Origin: Candidatus Gastranaerophilales bacterium
GTDB taxonomy: Bacteria; Cyanobacteriota; Vampirovibrionia; Gastranaerophilales; UBA9971
Assembly (NCBI GenBank): GCA_028277195.1
Contig: JANQGS010000277.1
Coordinates: forward strand, 1 to 8,949
Direction: 5' to 3'
DNA: 8,949 nt
The notes under the pieces are model-generated. The model did no database searches. It was not told the origin of the DNA and saw only the letters and a list, made by a program, of their open reading frames with translations. The stretch's first letter is position 1. Every line of letters begins with the position of its first letter. Position numbers and translations under genes: made by a program. Positions 5,047-8,949 of this stretch are shown one piece after another.

Positions 5047-5877
5047 ATGGACGCAACGGCACAAAATCCGCTAAACCTTAAACAACAGGGCATAATCGTT
5101 TATGAGCACAGGGAAGATTTTATTGACCCGGAAGTTCATAAAAGGGCGAATATTTCCGATGCGTATATTAATTACCGGGCCGGCAAGGAAGCTGTTGACC
5201 AGTACAAGAATTCACCGTTCAGGGCTGTTGAAACGGGCGCGCTTTTGCTTGGTGTTCCTGCCGCACTGAGTGTTGTTGCGGGAACGGCGGAAGAGGGCAT
5301 AAATAACAGGCTAAAGGGAACTCTCAGGTTCGCTAAATCCTTTGGCATTCTTGCCGTTGCGGCAATAGCGGTGAGTAAAGCCGCTCATGCCGTTATTAAT
5401 GCGGTGCCTTCCTTAAAAAATTTCAGGGAAGAACACCCCACTGCCACATGGCTGGGTATTCTTGCGGGGGCAATTTTTGCGGGAGTTAAGGCAACAGACC
5501 CTATAGATAATCTTATTTTCAACAACAGCTTCGGAAAAAGAGTAAAACAGGGAGCAAGTGATTTAGTTGAGAACGCTCCCGATAAGTTTAAAAATGTTGC
5601 TGATAACGTATACAGTACTGTTGGGGATTTCTTTGAAAAAAGGCCATGGGTTTTTACGGTCGGGACTTTAGCCCTGGTTGGCGGCGTTATAGCCAAGGGC
5701 ATTTCTGATATTTACAAAGTAAGGAGTACGCAACAGGAGGTTAAGCACCGGCTTGAGACGGACAGGCTGGAAAGTCAGCTTGAAATAGCCCAGAATAGCT
5801 CTGTAGAGAGGGCTGAGATAAATATATTCAATACCTCCCCAAGTTTAATCAATGAAACGAATAAAACAACTGCCTGA
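5047..5877 (+). CDS. Multi-pass membrane protein of unknown function
   Basis: A 276-residue protein that I cannot assign to a named family. Four hydrophobic stretches rich in Ala and Gly are visible: about 60-79, 98-117, 133-149 and 201-219. There is no cleavable signal peptide; the first 55 residues are polar. Between the helices are KNFREEHPTATW (124-135), which I recall from related Melainabacteria proteins, and an amphipathic stretch (about 160-198). The tail (about 222-250, YKVRSTQQEVKHRLETDRLE onward) is a charged, probably coiled-coil segment. The start ATG follows GGTGAGG by nine bases; an ATG at 5040 is in another frame and closes after 13 codons. The 3' end overlaps mutL by 26 bases in a different frame, so mutL is probably translationally coupled to it. 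Pairing with mutL need not mean a repair role. Confidence 0.85.
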   Translation: MDATAQNPLNLKQQGIIVYEHREDFIDPEVHKRANISDAYINYRAGKEAVDQYKNSPFRAVETGALLLGVPAALSVVAGTAEEGINNRLKGTLRFAKSFGILAVAAIAVSKAAHAVINAVPSLKNFREEHPTATWLGILAGAIFAGVKATDPIDNLIFNNSFGKRVKQGASDLVENAPDKFKNVADNVYSTVGDFFEKRPWVFTVGTLALVGGVIAKGISDIYKVRSTQQEVKHRLETDRLESQLEIAQNSSVERAEINIFNTSPSLINETNKTTA

Positions 5878-7582
5878 AAACCTGATAAACCAGATTGCCG
5901 CCGGGGAAGCAATTGAGAAACCCGCCTCAATCGTAAAGGAGCTTGCGGAAAACTCAATCGACGCAGGGGCTACACGGGTTGAAATTGAGGTTTCAAACGC
6001 TACAAGGGATATAAGGGTTGCGGATAACGGCTGCGGAATACATAAAGACGATGTGATGCTTGCTTTTTCCCGGCATGCAACAAGTAAAATCGACAAACAA
6101 AAGGATTTATGGAATATTTCTACCCTGGGATTCAGGGGTGAGGCCCTGTCCAGCATAATTTCCGTGGCCAGGGTTATTTGCACAACCCGTACGGCAGATG
6201 CTGAAACCGGCTTAAAAGTTAAATGCGAGAACTCACAGGTTAATTTTTCCGCCACCGGCTGCGCTATCGGCACAACAATGGAAGTAAAAGACCTGTTTTA
6301 CAACGTGCCTGCCAGGTTAAAATTTCTTAAAAAGCCCCATACGGAACTCGCTTCCGTTTCGGAAACAGTGCAGGGCCTTGCTATCTCAAACCCGGGCATA
6401 GCATTTACCCTTATGCACAATAAGAACAGGATATTAAAGACGTCAGGCAGCAATGACCTTGCGGCGGTAATCGGGGAAGTGTACTCAAGGGAGATAATTG
6501 ACCGGCTGCACGAGGTTTTTAAGGAAGATGAGCAGTTTAACCTTAAAATAACAGGGTTTGCGAGTGCCCCCGACTTTACCAGGTCAAATAAAAAAGCTAT
6601 TTATACCTTTATAAACGGGCGTACGGTAAAATGCCCAATCGTATTAAAGGCTATTGACACGGCTTATAGCGATTTAGTTCCCGCAGGTAAATTCCCTTAC
6701 GCTGTTTTAAACATTTCAGTCCCTGCAAATGAAATAGACGTAAATGTTCACCCCACAAAAAAAGAAGTGAAATACACAAAACCAAACCTTGTTTTTAATT
6801 TTGTGTATTCAGCCATAAAATCCGCAATAGCAGCAACGCCTGTACGGCCCGTTCCTGCCGTGCAGGAGGAAAGCCCCCGCATAATAGATTTCCCGAAAAA
6901 ATTGGCGGTTGTAAGTGAGCAGGTTGAGACATTTGAGGGGATTGATGAAGATGATATCCGGGAAGTGACCTATAAAGAACCTGTGCAGGCCAGTTTTATG
7001 CCGGACTCATACGGTTATGACCTGTTTGTGGAAAAACCGAAAATCATAGGCCAGTTTGATAATACCTATATACTTATCCAGGAAAAAGACGGCCTGCAAA
7101 TAATTGACCAGCACATAGCGCATGAAAGATACCTCTATGAGAAGCTAAAGGCTGAAAGAAACCCTGCATCCCAACTGTTGCTTGACTCAATCGGAGTTGA
7201 AGTTGAGCCGGGCCAGGCTGATATGTTCCCGGTGAACTCAGAACTGCTCGCAAGATACGGCTATGAGGTTGAGGTTGGGCAAAATACCGTGAAGTTGCGG
7301 CAAATTCCGCAGTCAGTAGCCGAAAAAGACCCGCATAAGATAGTCAATGACCTTATAGACGCGTTAGAGTCCTCTCCCGAAACAATGGAAAACGAGTTGC
7401 TGATTCGCACGGCGTGCCTTTCTGCGGTTAAAGCCGGGGAAAAACTTTCCCAGTGGCAGATGGAAGAGCTGGTAATGAACTGGCAAAGGACCTCTTACCC
7501 GAAAACCTGCCCGCACGGAAGAAAAATAGCCCATGTGTTTTCCAGGCAGGAAATAGCGGGATTATTAGGCCGGCAGGTATAA
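5852..7582 (+). CDS. mutL: DNA mismatch repair protein MutL, endonuclease type
   Basis: A 576-residue MutL, normal length. MutL couples mismatch recognition by MutS to strand removal; forms with a C-terminal endonuclease nick the new strand themselves, as in bacteria without MutH. The GHKL ATPase region has INQIAAGEAIEKPASIVKELAENSIDAGAT (12-41, broken here only as a description: E30 catalytic, N34 metal-binding), DNGCGI (58-63), ATSKI (76-80), GFRGEAL (93-99), FYNVPARLKFLK (149-160) and HPTKKEVKY (300-308). The linker is about 328-395. The C-terminal dimerisation and nuclease region has QFDNTYIL (401-408), DQHIAHERYLYE (419-430), ACLSAVKAG (521-529), CPHGRK (553-558) and FSR (563-565), the full nuclease motif set except that the usual DQHA is DQHI. 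ATG 5852 lies inside the end of the preceding gene and no clear Shine-Dalgarno precedes it, which fits translational coupling. Confidence 0.98.
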   Translation: MKRIKQLPENLINQIAAGEAIEKPASIVKELAENSIDAGATRVEIEVSNATRDIRVADNGCGIHKDDVMLAFSRHATSKIDKQKDLWNISTLGFRGEALSSIISVARVICTTRTADAETGLKVKCENSQVNFSATGCAIGTTMEVKDLFYNVPARLKFLKKPHTELASVSETVQGLAISNPGIAFTLMHNKNRILKTSGSNDLAAVIGEVYSREIIDRLHEVFKEDEQFNLKITGFASAPDFTRSNKKAIYTFINGRTVKCPIVLKAIDTAYSDLVPAGKFPYAVLNISVPANEIDVNVHPTKKEVKYTKPNLVFNFVYSAIKSAIAATPVRPVPAVQEESPRIIDFPKKLAVVSEQVETFEGIDEDDIREVTYKEPVQASFMPDSYGYDLFVEKPKIIGQFDNTYILIQEKDGLQIIDQHIAHERYLYEKLKAERNPASQLLLDSIGVEVEPGQADMFPVNSELLARYGYEVEVGQNTVKLRQIPQSVAEKDPHKIVNDLIDALESSPETMENELLIRTACLSAVKAGEKLSQWQMEELVMNWQRTSYPKTCPHGRKIAHVFSRQEIAGLLGRQV

Positions 7583-7602
7583 TAAAAAACATGGAGAAGA
7601 TA

Positions 7603-8310
7603 ATGGATTCTGTATTTGCAGTCAAAAACATCAACAAAGAAGGATTTGAGCTGTATAACCTCGTTAATGAAAAGACTTACAGCCCCAAAAGCCAGATAAA
7701 AATGGTTAATTACAGGCGTGTATTCAAAGGCAGCTATCTTATATGCAATTTAATCACTATTGAGGGGGAGTATTACCTATCGAACGTCCGCAGGATTATT
7801 AAATCCGCTGACAGTATCGAGGCTTACCGGGCTGCCGTGGCTATGCAGATGGAGGACACTTCCCTGATTTACCGGGATAATGATGAAAAACTTAAGGAAA
7901 TAAAGGAAAACGTGGTGTTTTTGGCTCAGAAATATAAGGAATTTTTCAAAACGGGGGAAATTTTCACCGCAAAGACAAAGCTAAACGGCCTGCTGGACCT
8001 GTTTAACCAGTATACTGACGGCGGAGAGATGGTTGATTATGAGGAATACACAGAGCCGCCTGAAACAGCCGATATAATAGTGCGTTTTGACCCTGCAAAG
8101 GGGCTTTTAACCTTACCTAAAGAAGAAAAAGAGCCTGATAAAGAGGGGTTTTCAGTTCCCACAATTCTTTATTCCTCAGGGGCTTTTGAAAAGCTGATGG
8201 AATTATCGGACACTACCCGGCCTGAGGGAGATAGCAAGGCGCGGAAAACCGGCAGGAACGACCCATGTCTTTGCGGCAGCGGTAAAAAGTACAAGAAGTG
8301 CTGTTTATGA
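7603..8310 (+). CDS. SEC-C motif (zinc-binding) protein of unknown function
   Basis: A 235-residue protein whose C-terminus is a classic SEC-C motif, GRNDPCLCGSGKKYKKCC (217-234), with C222, C224, C233 and C234 positioned to bind zinc as in the tail of SecA and many unrelated proteins. The rest is not a family I can name: an alpha/beta N-terminal part (about 1-65), a helical region (about 70-135) and an acidic linker (about 140-182). The motif indicates a zinc-dependent protein- or ribosome-binding role at most. Start choice: GGAG at 7593-7596 is six bases before ATG 7603, so this ATG is preferred to the in-frame ATG at 7591, which itself contains that GGAG. Either way it begins about 10-20 bases after the mutL stop and is the last gene of the operon. 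Confidence 0.85.
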   Translation: MDSVFAVKNINKEGFELYNLVNEKTYSPKSQIKMVNYRRVFKGSYLICNLITIEGEYYLSNVRRIIKSADSIEAYRAAVAMQMEDTSLIYRDNDEKLKEIKENVVFLAQKYKEFFKTGEIFTAKTKLNGLLDLFNQYTDGGEMVDYEEYTEPPETADIIVRFDPAKGLLTLPKEEKEPDKEGFSVPTILYSSGAFEKLMELSDTTRPEGDSKARKTGRNDPCLCGSGKKYKKCCL

Positions 8311-8360
8311 TGATACCATTATGTTTATGTATTAGTTAACCCGGCCTCAACCCTTTTAAG

Positions 8361-8411
8361 CCCCCCGGGCTTGCTCCGGGGTCTCATGGGATTCTGAATC
8401 AAGTTCAGAAT
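8361..8411. repeat. Two-hairpin palindromic intergenic sequence, probable dispersed repeat
   Basis: CCCCGG (8363-8368) and CCGGGG (8376-8381) form one hairpin. ATTCTGAA (8391-8398), loop TCAAG and TTCAGAAT (8404-8411) form a perfect 8-bp second hairpin. A shorter outer inverted repeat TAGTTAA (8333-8339) / TTAACTA (8424-8430) encloses both. The string attctgaatcaagttcagaa resembles dispersed palindromic repeats that I recall from several bacterial genomes. It lies between two convergent genes and could end transcription in both directions, but neither hairpin is followed by a real T-run. Confidence 0.6.
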
Positions 8412-8434
8412 GACAAAATTAACTTAACTATGTA

Positions 8435-8949
8435 CTAATCCAGATAGTCCGCACTATTGTTCATCATGACATATCCCGCGCAGCCGATGCCTCCGCCGGG
8501 GTCACCTGTCCCTCCGCCGGCGGTATCACCAGGGTCACAATGAGGAGTACCATCGGCTGCTGTATAAAAATGATCATCCAAACCGCCACAGGGGACAACC
8601 TGGCCTGATTTTGTTATATACCAGTGAAAAAAATCCCGGCCTAACTGGTTAGGGCCTTTTTGTCCGTTTATATCTATTCCGAAATGGCCACAACTATTTT
8701 CAAGAACGGAATTATTGCCTCGACCTATATCACGTGCACAATTACCATTAAAACCATTTGTATATATAGCAGCTCCATCAAGTAATACACTTTTAGCAGA
8801 ATTGCCATTATCATAAACACTATAATCTTTACCGTTAAGTAGTTTATACATAACACCCAAAGCAAAGCAGCCCTGCCCGGCTGCGGTCCCGCAATCCTTA
8901 ACCGTCTTAAAGTAAGGCTTTAAAGCATCCCATACCTGTTGATGTCCTG
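8435..8949 (-). CDS. Type IV pilin / pseudopilin-like protein, C-terminal part (5' end beyond the window)
   Basis: Reading the frame to the window edge gives 170 residues with no stop; the TTG and ATG codons near 8860 and 8851 are internal, not the start. The visible part begins GHQQVWDALKPYFKTVKDCG and continues GCFALGVMYKLLNG, then the block CGHFGIDINGQKGPNQLGRD, FFHWYITKSGQVVPCG, and a Gly-rich stretch ending GCAGYVMMNNSADYLD. This D(I/V)NG.KGPN..G.D.F..Y.TK.G arrangement is the globular C-terminus of type II secretion/type IV pilin-like proteins that I recall as abundant in Gastranaerophilales and Elusimicrobia. The hydrophobic N-terminal helix and prepilin cleavage site would lie beyond the right edge. 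Seven cysteines suggest disulfides in an exported domain. The surface role (adhesion, uptake, secretion) cannot be told. Confidence 0.75.
   Translation of the reverse strand, partial: GHQQVWDALKPYFKTVKDCGTAAGQGCFALGVMYKLLNGKDYSVYDNGNSAKSVLLDGAAIYTNGFNGNCARDIGRGNNSVLENSCGHFGIDINGQKGPNQLGRDFFHWYITKSGQVVPCGGLDDHFYTAADGTPHCDPGDTAGGGTGDPGGGIGCAGYVMMNNSADYLD

Noticed and set aside
5040..5081. Short ORF starting at ATG 5040 just after GGTGAGG
   Set aside because: It ends after 13 codons in another frame, has only two bases between it and the ribosome-binding site, and the longer gene at 5047 is convincing.
7578..7583. TATAAT before the SEC-C gene as a promoter
   Set aside because: It overlaps the mutL stop codon and no -35-like hexamer lies 16-18 bases upstream.
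7453..7602. N-terminal extension of the SEC-C protein
   Set aside because: It overlaps mutL by 130 bases; GGAG six bases before ATG 7603 indicates the shorter start.
1..8949. CRISPR array, tRNA or rRNA gene
   Set aside because: I found no regularly spaced repeats and recognised no tRNA or rRNA sequence; tRNA folding could not be computed.

Overview
The window reads as a chromosomal segment of a bacterium in or near Candidatus Melainabacteria/Vampirovibrionia (Gastranaerophilales-like). Three lineage-flavoured proteins support this: a small coiled-coil protein beginning MGIAA (2791-3222), a pilin-like protein with a GYV...NNSADYLD tail (8435-8949), and a multi-helix membrane protein (5047-5877) that I associate from memory with that group. 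Elusimicrobiota is the main alternative. Assignment is by recall of protein style, not by a search.

Left part, minus strand: a nucleoside transporter of the CNT/NupC family (1481-2674), a DUF1016/YhcG-type PDDEXK nuclease gene (456-1481) and the N-terminal third of histidinol dehydrogenase (1-456, cut by the window edge) form a tight operon joined by TGATG stop/start overlaps. The nuclease gene is bracketed by a perfect 22-bp direct repeat (454-475 and 1479-1500). Each copy holds the last codons and stop of the gene before it, a GGGGA ribosome-binding-like sequence and the ATG of the gene after it. The simplest reading is that the nuclease gene was inserted scarlessly into a former nupC-hisD junction. 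This is the most striking feature of the window.

Middle: a small minus-strand gene (2791-3222) ends in a clear intrinsic terminator, in whose T-run lies the extended -10 of nupC. The 337-bp divergent intergenic region that follows contains a 132-bp non-autonomous IS66-like element (MITE), with 17-bp terminal inverted repeats and an 8-bp AAAATATA target duplication.

Right part, plus strand: four genes run together. The first (3560-4996) encodes a soluble protein with a DUF4177-like N-terminus, a coiled coil and what looks like the complete cytosolic domain of the type III/flagellar export gate protein FlhA (FHIPEP family), without its membrane domain. Then, behind a good internal promoter, come a four-helix membrane protein (5047-5877), the mismatch-repair endonuclease MutL (5852-7582) and a SEC-C zinc-motif protein (7603-8310). 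A palindromic two-hairpin intergenic sequence separates this operon from a convergent pilin-like gene whose N-terminus lies beyond the right edge.
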